DNA from: Streptomyces sp. NBC_01304
GTDB lineage: Bacteria; Actinomycetota; Actinomycetes; Streptomycetales; Streptomycetaceae
NCBI RefSeq assembly: GCF_035975855.1
Contig: NZ_CP109055.1
Coordinates: 7,316,001 to 7,380,000 of the forward strand
Direction of reading: 5' to 3'
Length of the DNA stretch: 64,000 nt
The notes beneath the pieces are model-generated. The model saw nothing but the letters and a program-made list of their open reading frames with translations. It did not search any database and was not told the DNA's origin. Positions 33,668-43,295 of this stretch are shown here, in pieces. Both the position numbers and the translations under genes were made by a program. Within the stretch, counting starts at the first letter, position 1, and each line of letters begins with the position of its first letter.

Positions 33668-35068
33668 GTGACCAGCGCGACCTCAGGCCAGGAAGGCCAA
33701 ACGGACTCATCCGGCATACCCGGCCAAGCCGGCGACCCCTCCCGAGGTCCCGTCCAAGTCGGAGACTCTTCCCCGGGGCCTGTCCAAGCCGGAGACCTTT
33801 CCCCGGGGCCCGCCCAACCCGCACCCGTCAAGCGCCCCCGCATCCTCGCCGACCTCACCCCCCTGCGCACCTCCAAGGACTACCGTCGGCTCTGGGTCGG
33901 GAACACCGTGTCGTGGCTGGGGCAGGCCATGACCGCGCTGGCCGTCTCGTTGCAGGTGTACGAGATCACCGGGTCGAGCTTCTCGGTGGGGCTCGTGGGG
34001 GTGTTCTCGCTGGTGCCGCTCGTCGTGTTCGGGCTGTACGGCGGGGCGATCGCCGACACCTTCGACCGGCGCAAGCTGGGGCTCGTCACCGCCGCGGGGC
34101 TGTGTGCGCTGTCGGTCGTGCTCGCCGTGGCCGCGTTCGCCGGGTATCACCGGGTGTGGCTGCTCTACACGGTCGTTGCGCTGCAGGCCGCGTGCATGGC
34201 GCTCAACTCGCCGGCCCGGACCTCGATGATTCCCCGGCTGCTGCCGCCCGAGCAGTTGCCCGCCGCCAATGCGCTCGGGTCCATGACGACCACCTCGGGC
34301 ACGATGGTCGGGCCGATGGTGGGCGGTCTGGTGGTGGGGTTCTGGGGGTATCAGGCGGCCTATCTGATCGATGCCGTCACCTTCACCGCCGCGCTCTATG
34401 CCATGTGGCGGCTGCCCGCCATGAAGCCCATCCGGAGTGCGGGCGACGGGGCCAAGCGGGCCTCCGTCCTGGACGGGCTGCGGTTTCTCGGTACGCGGCC
34501 CAATGTGCGCATGACGTTCTTCACGGACATGTGCGCCATGGTCCTCGCGCATCCTCGGGCCCTGTTCCCGGCCGTCGCGGTGCTGTGGTTCGGCGGGGAC
34601 GCGAAGACGGCGGGGATGCTGGTCGCCGCGCCCGCCGTGGGGGCGCTCCTCGGCGGGGTGTTCTCCGGATGGTTCGGGCGGATCCAGCGGCACGGGCTGG
34701 CGATCCTGCTGTCCGTCGCCGCTTGGGGCGTCGCCATCGCCGTCTTCGGGCTCACCCGGAATCTGTGGCTCGGCATGTTCTTTCTCGCCCTCGCCGGGTG
34801 CGCCGACACCATCTCGATGGTGTTCCGCGCGACCATGCTGCAGGCCGCCACCCCGGACGACATGCGGGGCCGGCTGCAGGGCGTGTTCATCGTGGTCGTC
34901 GTGGGCGGGCCGCGGCTCGGGGACTTCCTCGCCGGGTCGGTCGCGGACCTCACGTCGCCGAAGGTTGCCATCACGGGAGGCGGGCTCGCGTGTGTGGTCG
35001 CGGTCGGGTTGCTTGCCCTGAAGTGGCGGGCTTTCGCCCGGTATGACGCGCGGGCGCCGCAGGCGTAG
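33668..35068 (+). CDS. MFS transporter, EntS-like exporter
   Basis: A protein of 466 residues with about twelve membrane segments. The conserved start of the EntS/MFS_3-type exporters is visible: DLTPLRTSKDYRRLWVGNTVSWLGQAMTALAVSLQVYEITGSS. The loop 2-3 motif GGAIADTFDRRKLGL follows, then LNSPARTSMIPRLLP and an ALGSMTTTSGTMVGPMVGG segment. Family members export siderophores or drugs. The first 55 residues are an added tail made of a 30-bp tandem repeat. The GTG at 33668 is supported by a leaderless -10 element. Its nearest neighbours (HTH-TPR regulator, secreted protease) give no substrate clue. Confidence 0.85.
   Translation: MTSATSGQEGQTDSSGIPGQAGDPSRGPVQVGDSSPGPVQAGDLSPGPAQPAPVKRPRILADLTPLRTSKDYRRLWVGNTVSWLGQAMTALAVSLQVYEITGSSFSVGLVGVFSLVPLVVFGLYGGAIADTFDRRKLGLVTAAGLCALSVVLAVAAFAGYHRVWLLYTVVALQAACMALNSPARTSMIPRLLPPEQLPAANALGSMTTTSGTMVGPMVGGLVVGFWGYQAAYLIDAVTFTAALYAMWRLPAMKPIRSAGDGAKRASVLDGLRFLGTRPNVRMTFFTDMCAMVLAHPRALFPAVAVLWFGGDAKTAGMLVAAPAVGALLGGVFSGWFGRIQRHGLAILLSVAAWGVAIAVFGLTRNLWLGMFFLALAGCADTISMVFRATMLQAATPDDMRGRLQGVFIVVVVGGPRLGDFLAGSVADLTSPKVAITGGGLACVVAVGLLALKWRAFARYDARAPQA
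33724..33813 (+). repeat. 30-bp tandem repeat within the MFS N-terminus
   Basis: Three in-phase copies starting CCAAG at 33724, 33754 and 33784 encode QAGDPSRGPV, QVGDSSPGPV and QAGDLSPGPA. The tail precedes the first membrane helix and is presumably disordered and cytoplasmic. Confidence 0.85.
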
Positions 35069-35117
35069 GGGCCCGACCCCGCCCCCTCCGGGGCAACCCC
35101 CGGTCCGCTCCCCGCAC

Positions 35118-35135
35118 TTGGCAAATAGCTGCCAT
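35118..35135. promoter_or_regulatory. inverted repeat upstream of the secreted protease gene
   Basis: TGGCA AATAGC TGCCA lies about 115 bp before the protease start, in the only AT-leaning patch of the gap. It could be an operator. Promoter boxes cannot be fixed. Confidence 0.3.
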
Positions 35136-35250
35136 GGCGGTTTCCCGCCCGCTCCCGTCAACATCCCCGCAACACTCGCCCCCTGACACTCTTCCCAGCA
35201 CTCGGGCCCCACCCCCGGCCCGGGACCGTCGAGGGAGAGGGCACCCAACG

Positions 35251-38200
35251 ATGACCAGAGCACCCGCGCGGCGCAGAGCCAGGCTGCTGACGGCCACGCT
35301 CGCGCTCGCACTGCTCCCGGCCGGCCAGGCCATGGCCGGGCCGGACGCGGCCCAGGCCCCGGCGGACGCGCCGGCGAAGGCGACCGCCGTGGCCCGCGCC
35401 GCGCAGACCGTCACGCTCATCACCGGCGACAAGGTCACGGTCACCGAACTCGGCGACGGCAAGAAGTCCGTGGCGGTCGAGCGGCCCAAGGGCGCCACCG
35501 GCGCGGTGCGGACCCAGACGTCGAAGGACGGCGCCAACATCAGCGTCGTACCGGACGAGGCGCGTCCGTATCTGGCCTCCGGCAAGCTCGACAAGCGGCT
35601 CTTCAACGTGAGCGAGCTGATACGTCAGGGGCTCGCGGACGCCAAGGGCCACAAGGCGGACGGGCTCCCGCTCATCGTCACGTACGGCAAGGCGGCGCGG
35701 AGCGCCGCGACCCCCGAGGGCAGCGACAAGGTCCGCTCCCTGCCGAGCATCAACGGCACGGCGGTCGAGGCGGAGAAGAACGCCGAGCTGTGGCGCACGG
35801 TCACCGAGGACGGGGCCCGCACCCGGACCTTCGACGAGGGGATCGCCAAGATCTGGCTCGACGGCCGCGTCGAGGCCGACATGGCCGAGTCCAACGCCCA
35901 GATCGGCACCCCCAAGGCGTGGGAGGCCGGGCTCACCGGCAAGGGCGTCAAGGTCGCCGTCCTCGACACCGGCGCGGACCTCACCCACCCCGACCTCAAG
36001 GACCGGGTGAGCCAGTCCAAGTCCTTCATCGAGGGCGAGGAAGTCGCCGACAAGCAGGGGCACGGCACCCACGTCAGCTCCACCGTCGGTGGCTCCGGCG
36101 CGGCGAGCGACGGCAAGGAGAAGGGGGTCGCGCCGGGCGCCGAGCTCGCCATCGGCAAGGTCCTCGCCAACAACGGCGAGGGCTACGACTCGCAGATCAT
36201 CGCGGGCATGGAGTGGGCCGCGAAGGACGTCGACGCCAAGGTCGTGTCCATGAGCCTCGGTTCGCGCGAGCCGAGCGACGGCACCGACCCGATGGCGCAG
36301 GCCGTCAACACGCTCACCAAGGACACCGGCGCGCTCTTCGTGATCGCGGCGGGCAACTCGGGCACGCCCGGCTCCATCGGCTCGCCCGGTGCCGCCGACT
36401 CCGCGCTGACCGTCGGCGCGGTCGACTCCACCGACCAGGCCGCGTACTTCACCAGCAAGGGCCCCCGCCGCGGCGACTACGCCCTCAAGCCCGACCTGTC
36501 CGCCCCCGGCGTCGGCATCGTCGCGGCCCGCTCCCAACTCGTCGCCGGTGAGGGCTTCTACACCGACATGAGCGGTACGTCGATGGCGACGCCGCACATC
36601 GCGGGCGTCGCCGCCCTGCTCGCCGAGAAGCACCCGGACTGGACGGCGCAGCAGCTCAAGGACGGGCTGATGTCGACGTCCAAGACGCTCACCGACTCGC
36701 CGTACGACCTCGGCGCGGGCCGCGTCTCCGTGCCCGACGCGATCGACGCGAAGGTCACCGCGACGGGCAGCGTCGACTTCGGCTACTACAGCTGGCCGTA
36801 CGAGGACAACAAGCCGGTGACGAAGACCGTCACCTACACCAACTCCTCCGACCAGGCAGTGGAGTTGACCCTCGCCGCCGAGGGCGCCCCGGAGGGTGCC
36901 GTCACCCTCGCCGACGCCAAGCTCACCGTCCCCGCGCACGGCACCGCGCAGACCACCGTCACCGGCGACGGCGCCAAGGCCCCGGTCGGCAACCTCGGCG
37001 GGCACATCACCGCCAAGGCCGGCGACGCGACGGTCGCGCACACCGCGTTCGGCCTGGTCAAGGAGGACGAGCGGTACACCCTCACGGTCAACGTCAAGGA
37101 CCGCGACGGGGCCGGGGCCAAGTCCCTGCTGAACATCCTCAAGCTGGCCGAGGGCTCGGAGCCGTACCAGGAGGAGGTCGGCGACTCCGGCACCCTGAAG
37201 CTGCGCCTGAAGCCCGGCACGTACTCGCTCAGCTCCTTCGTCGACGTACGCGGCAGCCACGGCAAGGACTCCCTCGGCATCGGCTTCCTCGCCGAGCCCG
37301 AGGTCAAGCTCGACCGGGACCGTGAAATCACCCTGGACGGGCGCAAGTTGCGCGAGGTCAAGGCCGACGTCGACAAGCGCACCGAGACCCGCCAGCTGCT
37401 CATGGAGTACAGCCAGACCGGCGCGGGCACCGGCATCGGCGGCACCGTCCAGGTCCCGCTGACCTTCGACTCCATCTTCGCGGCACCCACCCGTAAGCCG
37501 TCCACGGGCGACTTCGAGTACCGGACCGTGTGGCGCCTGGGCAAGCCGCTCCTGTCCGTCGAGGCGGCGGGCCGGCGGCTCGAAGGGGTCACCGTGCAGG
37601 GCGGCGGCACCATCCTGAACGGCGGGCTGAAGCTGCCCGTCGTGAACGCGGGCAACGGCACCCCGGCCGCGTACGAAGGAAAGGACGTCAAGGGCAAGGC
37701 AGTTGTCGTCAAGGCCGACGGCACGGCCGAGGCCTGGCAGCTGGGGCAGGCCGCGCAGGACGCGGGCGCCAAGGCGCTGTTCGTCACGGATGAGACCCCC
37801 GGGCGGCTGATGGACTGGTTCGGCACCGAGGGGTACGAGGACCGGCCGCTGCACATCGGCACCGTCAACGCCGCGGACGGGGCCAGGCTGATCGCCGCCG
37901 CCCGCGACGGCCGCAAGCTGGAACTCGAAGGCACCCAGTACACCCCGTACGTCTACGACCTGTCCGAGGGCCACAAGGGCGCGATCCCGAACCGCGACCT
38001 GACCTTCGAGCCGGGCAAGCGCGAACTGGCCGTCCTGGACAGCAAGTTCCACGCCACCAAGCCCGCACCGGGCGGCGAGTTCCGCTACTCCATCACCGAC
38101 ACCTTCCCGGTCGGCATCGGCTTCCCCGAGAAGATCGCCTACCCGCGCGAGCGCACCGACTACGTGTCCACCGGCCCCGGCCAGCTCTGGCACCAGTCGG

Positions 38201-38979
38201 TCACCAACGGCCCGGGCGTGATCGAGGAGCGCTCCGGCACCGTGCCGTACAAGGGCGGCAGCCGCACCGAACTCAACTGGTTCAAGCCCGTCCTGCACCC
38301 GTGGCTCGGCACCGGGCTCGGCTGGGGCCAGCAGCGCTACGGCAACAACCTGCAGTTCAACACGCCGGGTTGGGGCGACTCCGGCCCCGACCACACGGGC
38401 TTCGGCGACGTCTGGGACAGCGAGTCTGGGCTCACGCAGTTCACCGAGGTGTACGTCGACGGGGTCCAGGTCGACCGCAAGATGAGCTCGGGCGCCTACG
38501 CCTGGGGCGACGAGGACGGCGTCACGTCCGAGGAGCAGGACTTCAAGGTCGTCACGGACACGACCAGCGACCCCGAGCGCTGGCGCCTGTCCACGAAGGG
38601 CCACTCCGAGTGGACCTTCAAGTCGTCCGAGACCCCCGAGGACCGCTACACCTTCCTGCCCCTGCTGAACCTCGGCTTCGACGTCGACACCGACCTCACG
38701 GGCAACGTCCGGGGCGGGCAGCGCCTGCCGGTCGGGATCTTCGCCGAGTACGTCAAGGGCGCGGAGGGCACCGGAAAGATCACGGGCGGGACCCTGGAGG
38801 TGTCGTACGACGACGGCAAGAACTGGACCTCCGTCCGGCTCGGCGGGTCGGGCACGTCCTGGAAGGGCACGCTGAAGGTCCCGGCGAGCGCCGACTTCAT
38901 CTCGCTGCGGGCCTCCGCCAAGGATGACCAGGGCGGTTCCGTGAAGCAGGAGATCATCAGGGCGGTCGGGGTCAAGTAG
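35251..38979 (+). CDS. very large secreted subtilisin-like (S8) serine protease
   Basis: A protein of 1242 residues. A basic start and hydrophobic core (RRRARLLTATLALALLPAGQAMA) form a signal peptide. A propeptide-like region runs to about 215. The S8 domain has Asp239 (VAVLDTGAD), His271 (HGTHVSST), oxyanion Asn369 (AAGNSG) and Ser444 (GTSMATPHIAG). The 700-residue C-terminal extension has beta-rich repeats and a PA-like segment near 800-900 (VKGKAVVVKADG, AQDAGAKALFVTDE). It ends in a beta-sandwich (SYDDGKNWTSVRLGG). It is secreted and probably degrades extracellular protein during growth or development. Long S8 proteases of this architecture are frequent in Streptomyces. The ATG at 35251 follows GAGGGAGAGGG; the upstream in-frame extension is not signal-like. 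Confidence 0.93.
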   Translation: MTRAPARRRARLLTATLALALLPAGQAMAGPDAAQAPADAPAKATAVARAAQTVTLITGDKVTVTELGDGKKSVAVERPKGATGAVRTQTSKDGANISVVPDEARPYLASGKLDKRLFNVSELIRQGLADAKGHKADGLPLIVTYGKAARSAATPEGSDKVRSLPSINGTAVEAEKNAELWRTVTEDGARTRTFDEGIAKIWLDGRVEADMAESNAQIGTPKAWEAGLTGKGVKVAVLDTGADLTHPDLKDRVSQSKSFIEGEEVADKQGHGTHVSSTVGGSGAASDGKEKGVAPGAELAIGKVLANNGEGYDSQIIAGMEWAAKDVDAKVVSMSLGSREPSDGTDPMAQAVNTLTKDTGALFVIAAGNSGTPGSIGSPGAADSALTVGAVDSTDQAAYFTSKGPRRGDYALKPDLSAPGVGIVAARSQLVAGEGFYTDMSGTSMATPHIAGVAALLAEKHPDWTAQQLKDGLMSTSKTLTDSPYDLGAGRVSVPDAIDAKVTATGSVDFGYYSWPYEDNKPVTKTVTYTNSSDQAVELTLAAEGAPEGAVTLADAKLTVPAHGTAQTTVTGDGAKAPVGNLGGHITAKAGDATVAHTAFGLVKEDERYTLTVNVKDRDGAGAKSLLNILKLAEGSEPYQEEVGDSGTLKLRLKPGTYSLSSFVDVRGSHGKDSLGIGFLAEPEVKLDRDREITLDGRKLREVKADVDKRTETRQLLMEYSQTGAGTGIGGTVQVPLTFDSIFAAPTRKPSTGDFEYRTVWRLGKPLLSVEAAGRRLEGVTVQGGGTILNGGLKLPVVNAGNGTPAAYEGKDVKGKAVVVKADGTAEAWQLGQAAQDAGAKALFVTDETPGRLMDWFGTEGYEDRPLHIGTVNAADGARLIAAARDGRKLELEGTQYTPYVYDLSEGHKGAIPNRDLTFEPGKRELAVLDSKFHATKPAPGGEFRYSITDTFPVGIGFPEKIAYPRERTDYVSTGPGQLWHQSVTNGPGVIEERSGTVPYKGGSRTELNWFKPVLHPWLGTGLGWGQQRYGNNLQFNTPGWGDSGPDHTGFGDVWDSESGLTQFTEVYVDGVQVDRKMSSGAYAWGDEDGVTSEEQDFKVVTDTTSDPERWRLSTKGHSEWTFKSSETPEDRYTFLPLLNLGFDVDTDLTGNVRGGQRLPVGIFAEYVKGAEGTGKITGGTLEVSYDDGKNWTSVRLGGSGTSWKGTLKVPASADFISLRASAKDDQGGSVKQEIIRAVGVK

Positions 38980-39163
38980 CCTCGTACGACCGCCGGTTCG
39001 GCCCGGTACGGCGGCACTCCACTGATGTGGGTGTGCCCCGTGCCGGGCCGATTCCGTGGCGGTCGTGACAGTCGTGGCGGTCATGACGGAGTTGCCCGCA
39101 CGAGGGGAGCCAAGGGCTCCGCTGCGCGGATAATGGAAGCAACGGAACCAGTGGGAGGGTCCC

Positions 39164-41296
39164 GTGCCAGGTCGTGGGCAAGTGCGGGAGCGTGGCAATC
39201 TGCCGGACGAGGCGACCCCGTTCATCGGGCGGGCCGCCGAACTGCGCGATGTCTCCGCCCTGTTCGCCGAGGACCGGTTCGTCACCCTCACCGGGCCCGG
39301 CGGTGTCGGCAAGACCCGCATAGCGCTCCGCGCCGCCGCCGCACTCACCGGTCAACTCGCGGACGGCGCCTGGCTGGTCGAGCTGTCGGCCGTCCTGCAC
39401 GGCCGCCACGTGGCGCAGGCCGTGTCCCGCGCCCTCGGGGCCGCCGACCAGACGTCCCGCCCGCTGCTCGACGTACTCGTCGACTATCTGCGCGGCCGCG
39501 AGCTGCTGCTCGTCCTGGACACCTGCGAACACCTCGTCGAGGAGTGCGGCCGCCTCGCCCGGCTGCTGCTCGACGCCGCGCCCGGCCTGCGCATCCTCGT
39601 GACCAGCAGACAGGCCCTCGACGTCCCCGGTGAGCGCGTCCTGACCATCGGCCCGATGGAGACCGCCCTCGGCGGCGACGCGATCACGATGCTCCGCGCC
39701 CGCATCCAGGAGGCCTCGGCCGCCGGGACCCTCAGACGGCACAGCAACCATGAACTCGCCCAGGTCTGCGCCCTGTTAGACGGCATCCCGCTGGCCCTCG
39801 AACTGGCCGCAGCCCCGCTGCGGACCATGCCGGCCGACCTCTTCATCGGGCACCTCGCCCGCAGGATGTCCGTGCTGTCGCCCGACGGCTTCGACGAGCC
39901 GAGCGCACCCGACCACCTCGACGACACCGGGCAGCTCGCCACGCGTTCCCGCCATGCGGGGCTGCGTACCACCATCGGCTGGAGCCACGAGTGGTGCACC
40001 AGCGAGGAGCGGCTGCTCTGGGCCCGGCTCGCGGTGTTCCCCGGCAGCTTCGACATACTCGCCGTCGATTTCGTGTGCACCGGCGACCCGCTGTTCGGCT
40101 TCGACCTCACCGACGTACTGAACTCCCTGATCGCCAAGTCCATCGTGCTGCGCGAGGGCGTCGCGGGCGCCCGCCGCTACCGGATGCTCGACACCATCCG
40201 TGAGTACGGCGCCGAATGGCTGGAGCGGATCGGCGAGGCCCGCCGGCTGCGGCTGCGCCACCGCGACTACTACCGCCACCTGGCGATGAGCGGGTACGAG
40301 GAGTGGATCGGCCCCGACCAGCCGGCCTGGTGCGCGCGGATGACCGTGGAACTGCCCAATCTGCGTGCCGCCATGGACACCTGCCTGGACACGTCGGTGG
40401 GCGCGTCCCTCGACATGGCCGGCGACCTGCTCTTCTTCTGGTTCTGCTGCGGCCACCTCCGCGAGGGCCGGCACTACACGGAGGCGGCCCTCGCGCTGGA
40501 TCCCACCTATGAGGGCGGGCGGGCCAGAGCCCTTTGGTCGTGCGGGCTGCTCGCCATGGGGCAGGGCGATCTCGACGATGCCCTGCAGCTGGCTGTGGGC
40601 GGGCAGGACCTCGCCGAGCGCGTCGACGACGAGATGGCGGCGGCGGGCTCGCTGTACGTGCAGGCGGGGGCGCTGACCCTGCAAGGTGATACGGCTGGCG
40701 CGCTCCCCAAGTACGCGCAGGCCCACGAGGGTGCCGCGCGCACGGGCCCGGACCTGGTCAAACTCGTGAGCCTGGCGTCGTGGAGCTATGCGCACATGAT
40801 GCGCGGCGAGGCCGCCGAGGTCCGTGCCAAGGTGCAGCGGCTCAAGGATCTGTCCGGTGCCATCGGCGAGATCTGGGCGGGTGCGTACGGCGATTTCGTC
40901 CTGGGCAATCTGAGCATCGTCCAGGGCCGCCATGGCGAGGCGCTCACCTCGCTGCGTACGGCCCTGGAGGCCAAGTCGCTCCTGGACGACCTCTACGGCA
41001 CCGCCGTCACCCTGGACTCGATGGCCCGCGCCGCCGTCGGCGCCGGGCGGGCCGGGCTGGCGGCCGGGCTGCTCGGGCTCGGCGACAAGGCCTGGGGCAT
41101 CCTCGGCACGCCCCACCTGGGCGCCCCGGAGATGGTCGAGCACCGGCGGCTGTGCGAGGAACAGACCCGCGCGGCGCTCGGGTCCGCGCGCTTCGAGCGG
41201 CAGTACCGGGCGGGCTTCGCCGTCGAGTCCGTCAGCGCCGGGGTCCGTCAGGTGCTCGGGTCGATCCGCAGCCCCGATCCGACGGAGTTCGCGTAG
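39164..41296 (+). CDS. STAND/NB-ARC-type ATPase with helical repeats, no recognisable effector domain
   Basis: A protein of 710 residues. The N-terminus [15 protein letters not shown] is the typical entry to AfsR- and LuxR-related ATPases. Walker A is GPGGVGKT (44-51), Walker [11 protein letters not shown], sensor motif [17 protein letters not shown] [10 protein letters not shown] and a winged-helix region ([29 protein letters not shown]). The last 300 residues are TPR-like. Neither a SARP nor a LuxR DNA-binding domain is present, so the output is unclear. Codon 205 (39776-39778) is TTA, a rare leucine codon that makes translation dependent on the bldA tRNA. Expression is therefore probably developmental. 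The GTG start follows GGGAGGG. Confidence 0.85.
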   Translation: MPGRGQVRERGNLPDEATPFIGRAAELRDVSALFAEDRFVTLTGPGGVGKTRIALRAAAALTGQLADGAWLVELSAVLHGRHVAQAVSRALGAADQTSRPLLDVLVDYLRGRELLLVLDTCEHLVEECGRLARLLLDAAPGLRILVTSRQALDVPGERVLTIGPMETALGGDAITMLRARIQEASAAGTLRRHSNHELAQVCALLDGIPLALELAAAPLRTMPADLFIGHLARRMSVLSPDGFDEPSAPDHLDDTGQLATRSRHAGLRTTIGWSHEWCTSEERLLWARLAVFPGSFDILAVDFVCTGDPLFGFDLTDVLNSLIAKSIVLREGVAGARRYRMLDTIREYGAEWLERIGEARRLRLRHRDYYRHLAMSGYEEWIGPDQPAWCARMTVELPNLRAAMDTCLDTSVGASLDMAGDLLFFWFCCGHLREGRHYTEAALALDPTYEGGRARALWSCGLLAMGQGDLDDALQLAVGGQDLAERVDDEMAAAGSLYVQAGALTLQGDTAGALPKYAQAHEGAARTGPDLVKLVSLASWSYAHMMRGEAAEVRAKVQRLKDLSGAIGEIWAGAYGDFVLGNLSIVQGRHGEALTSLRTALEAKSLLDDLYGTAVTLDSMARAAVGAGRAGLAAGLLGLGDKAWGILGTPHLGAPEMVEHRRLCEEQTRAALGSARFERQYRAGFAVESVSAGVRQVLGSIRSPDPTEFA
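39776..39778 (+). promoter_or_regulatory. TTA (bldA-dependent) leucine codon
   Basis: It is codon 205 of the STAND ATPase, within [11 protein letters not shown]. In Streptomyces the bldA product is the only tRNA reading UUA efficiently, and it accumulates late. The codon therefore acts as a translational switch. Confidence 0.8.
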
Positions 41297-41405
41297 CCGG
41301 GTTGTGCGGCTCCCCTTTCGCGCAGTCGTCCAACTCCCTTCACATCTCTGCCAGTTGGGCATACGACACTCCTCGGGTTGCCTGCCTGCCACTGGAGGGT
41401 CCGCC

Positions 41406-42536
41406 ATGCGTCTGCGCGTCGCCGTCGTAGCTGCTTCTCTGCTCGCCGCCGTGGTCCCGGGAGCCGCCGAGGCCGCGCCCCGGGCGCCGGGCGCCTGTTC
41501 GCCGTACGTGTCCGTCGCCGGGTACTCCGACTCGCTGAACAAGGCCCGGACGGGCGACGGGCGGCTGGTCGGGGGCCTTTCCGCGCTCGCCGTCCGGCAC
41601 GACGGGTCGGTCGCCGCGGTCTCCGACCGCTCGGCCCTCTTCACGCTGGACGTGGCGAGAGGTCCGGTGCCGCACGCCCGGGCCACCGGGTACTTCCCGC
41701 TCGCCGACGAGGCGGGGAAGGCCCTGGACTCCGAGGGGCTGGTCGTGGACCGGGACGGCAGTCACCTCGTGACGTCGGAGGTCGAACCGTCCATACGCCG
41801 CATCGGCCCCCACGGCGAGATCCTCGGCCGCCTCCCCGTCCCGGACGCGCTCCGGGTCGCCCCGGCCGGGCGGGCCCGCACCAACCAGACCTTCGAGAGC
41901 CTCACCTGGCTCTCGCACGGGCGGCGCCTGGTCGCGGGGATGGAGGGGCCGCTCGCCGACGACGGGGTGGATGCGGCGGGCCGTACGCTGCAGCGCGTCC
42001 AGACCTGGCAACGGTCGTACGGGCGGGGTGAGTTCAGGCTCGGACCGCAGTACGCGTACGCGGTCGACCCGGGCAAGGGCCTGGTGGAGCTCGCACCCAC
42101 GGGGGACGGGCGGCTGCTCGTCCTGGAACGCGGGTTCACCCCGGACTTCCTCCTCAGCGCGAAGCTGTACGTCGCCGACCTGCGCGGAGCTTCGGACGTA
42201 TCGGGTGTCGAGCGGCTGGCCGGGGACGGCTCGGTGCGCGTGGCCCGCAAGACGCTGCTCGCGGACCTGAACGCCTGCCCTTCGCTGGGGGCACCGTCCC
42301 AACTCCCGCCGGGGAACAACCCGTTGATCGACAACATCGAGGGGATGGCGGTCGTGGGTGGTGGTCGTGGCGGTGGCCGTGGCAGTGGCGGCGGTAGTGG
42401 TAGTGGTAGTGGCGGTGGGGCCGGGCGGGGGCTTCGGGTGTTGCTGGTCAGCGATGACAACGAGCTGGCTCAGCAGATCACCCGGCTCTACGGGGTTCGG
42501 GTGCGGTTGCCGGCAGGCTCTGGTGGGGGGAGGTAG
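41406..42536 (+). CDS. secreted esterase-like-activity-of-phytase family protein
   Basis: A protein of 376 residues with an N-terminal signal peptide ([25 protein letters not shown]). A beta-propeller-like domain follows with [57 protein letters not shown] and NIEGMAVV. These resemble the PF13449 family, first described as phytase-associated esterase-like, whose members are metal-binding secreted phosphoesterase-like proteins. The substrate is unknown. The ATG at 41406 follows TGGAGGG. A Gly/Ser-rich insert (from about residue 317) between the last conserved strands is encoded by a triplet microsatellite and must form a flexible surface loop. Confidence 0.8.
   Translation: MRLRVAVVAASLLAAVVPGAAEAAPRAPGACSPYVSVAGYSDSLNKARTGDGRLVGGLSALAVRHDGSVAAVSDRSALFTLDVARGPVPHARATGYFPLADEAGKALDSEGLVVDRDGSHLVTSEVEPSIRRIGPHGEILGRLPVPDALRVAPAGRARTNQTFESLTWLSHGRRLVAGMEGPLADDGVDAAGRTLQRVQTWQRSYGRGEFRLGPQYAYAVDPGKGLVELAPTGDGRLLVLERGFTPDFLLSAKLYVADLRGASDVSGVERLAGDGSVRVARKTLLADLNACPSLGAPSQLPPGNNPLIDNIEGMAVVGGGRGGGRGSGGGSGSGSGGGAGRGLRVLLVSDDNELAQQITRLYGVRVRLPAGSGGGR
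42357..42427 (+). repeat. GGT/AGT/CGT triplet microsatellite in the phytase-esterase-like gene
   Basis: An uninterrupted series of Gly, Ser and Arg codons (GGTGGTCGTGGC..., GGTAGTGGTAGTGGTAGT). The codon use includes many T-ending codons, unlike the rest of the gene, and points to slippage-driven expansion. Confidence 0.8.
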
Positions 42537-42549
42537 GGGCGAAAAGCTG

Positions 42550-43052
42550 GATTGCGTGGCTGGTGGGGGTGGGTGGTTGCGCGGACCTCCGTCTGTTTCG
42601 TTGCTGGCTGCGGGTGCTCTTTTGGCTGGCTTTCCCCAACTGATGTCAGTACGGGGCCCAGGGGGAGAAGTCCCGGCAACCGAAGAGGCGGGGGCAGGGC
42701 AAAGACAAAGACCGCAGCGAGGGAAGGGGAGGAGGGGGCTGGCGGGGGCCCGGAGGGCTGGCTGGGGCTTGGTGGGGGAAAAGGGGCAACAGAACCAGTA
42801 CAAAAGGGGCGCTTTTGGGCCCCCTTTCCCCCACTAAGCCTCCAGACCCCGCCCTCCGCCCGCTCCCCCTCCACCCCCTTCTCTCGCTGCGGTCTTTGTC
42901 TCTTTGCCTTGCCCCCACCCTCCAACACCGGCACTCTCCCCCGTGGCCCCGTACTGACATCAGTTGGAGAAAGCCAGCCACAGAGCACCCGCAGCCAGCG
43001 ACGAAAGAGACGGAGTTCCGCGCAACCACCCACCCACACCAGCCACGCAATC
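42550..43052. repeat. giant imperfect palindrome of about 500 bp, gene-free
   Basis: Left arm 42550-42786 and right arm 42819-43052 are reverse complements over nearly their full length, with scattered mismatches and small indels. The outer edge GATTGCGTGGCTGGTG, the blocks CTGATGTCAGTACGGGGC and CAAAGACCGCAGCGAG, and the inner GTGGGGGAAA occur in both. The 32-base centre holds AAAAGGGGCGCTTTT. RNA from either strand would fold into a very long hairpin. Open frames of 130-210 codons cross it on both strands, but they are Pro/Gly/Arg-rich mirror images and not believable proteins. It fills the gap 42537-43103. Confidence 0.88.
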
Positions 43053-43103
43053 AGGCAGTTGAGCAGTGAGCTCGGCGAATCGAGGGCTCGCGGCCGGAGT
43101 GCG

Positions 43104-43295
43104 TCAGGCCTTCGCGGCGTAGGTGACGAAGTCGGCCCAGGACGTGGCGTCGAAGGTCAGCTGGGGGCCTGAGGTGCGCTTGGAGTCGCGGACGTGGATG
43201 TGGGTGGTGGCTGTGGCTACCTCTACGCAGTCGCCGGGTTCGCTACTGTCGCTGTAGCTGCTCTTGAACCAGTCCAGTTCGGCGCCGTCGCTCAT
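43104..43295 (-). CDS. DUF397 small protein
   Basis: A protein of 63 residues of the DUF397 family: WFKSSYSDSSEPGDCVEVA, then HIHVRDSKRTSGPQLTF and WADFVTYAAKA. These are the standard blocks. DUF397 proteins are the small partners of XRE-DUF5753 regulators in WhiJ-type and Scr1-type loci of Streptomyces, where they may act as antagonists or toxins. The ATG overlaps the stop of the regulator gene (ATGA), so the two are coupled. Confidence 0.93.
   Translation of the reverse strand: MSDGAELDWFKSSYSDSSEPGDCVEVATATTHIHVRDSKRTSGPQLTFDATSWADFVTYAAKA

Noticed and set aside
42552..43172. Plus- and minus-strand frames of 130-210 codons across the giant palindrome
   Set aside because: They mirror one another because the arms are reverse complements. 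The products are Pro/Arg/Gly-rich, with no ribosome-binding site of note, so they are treated as non-coding.
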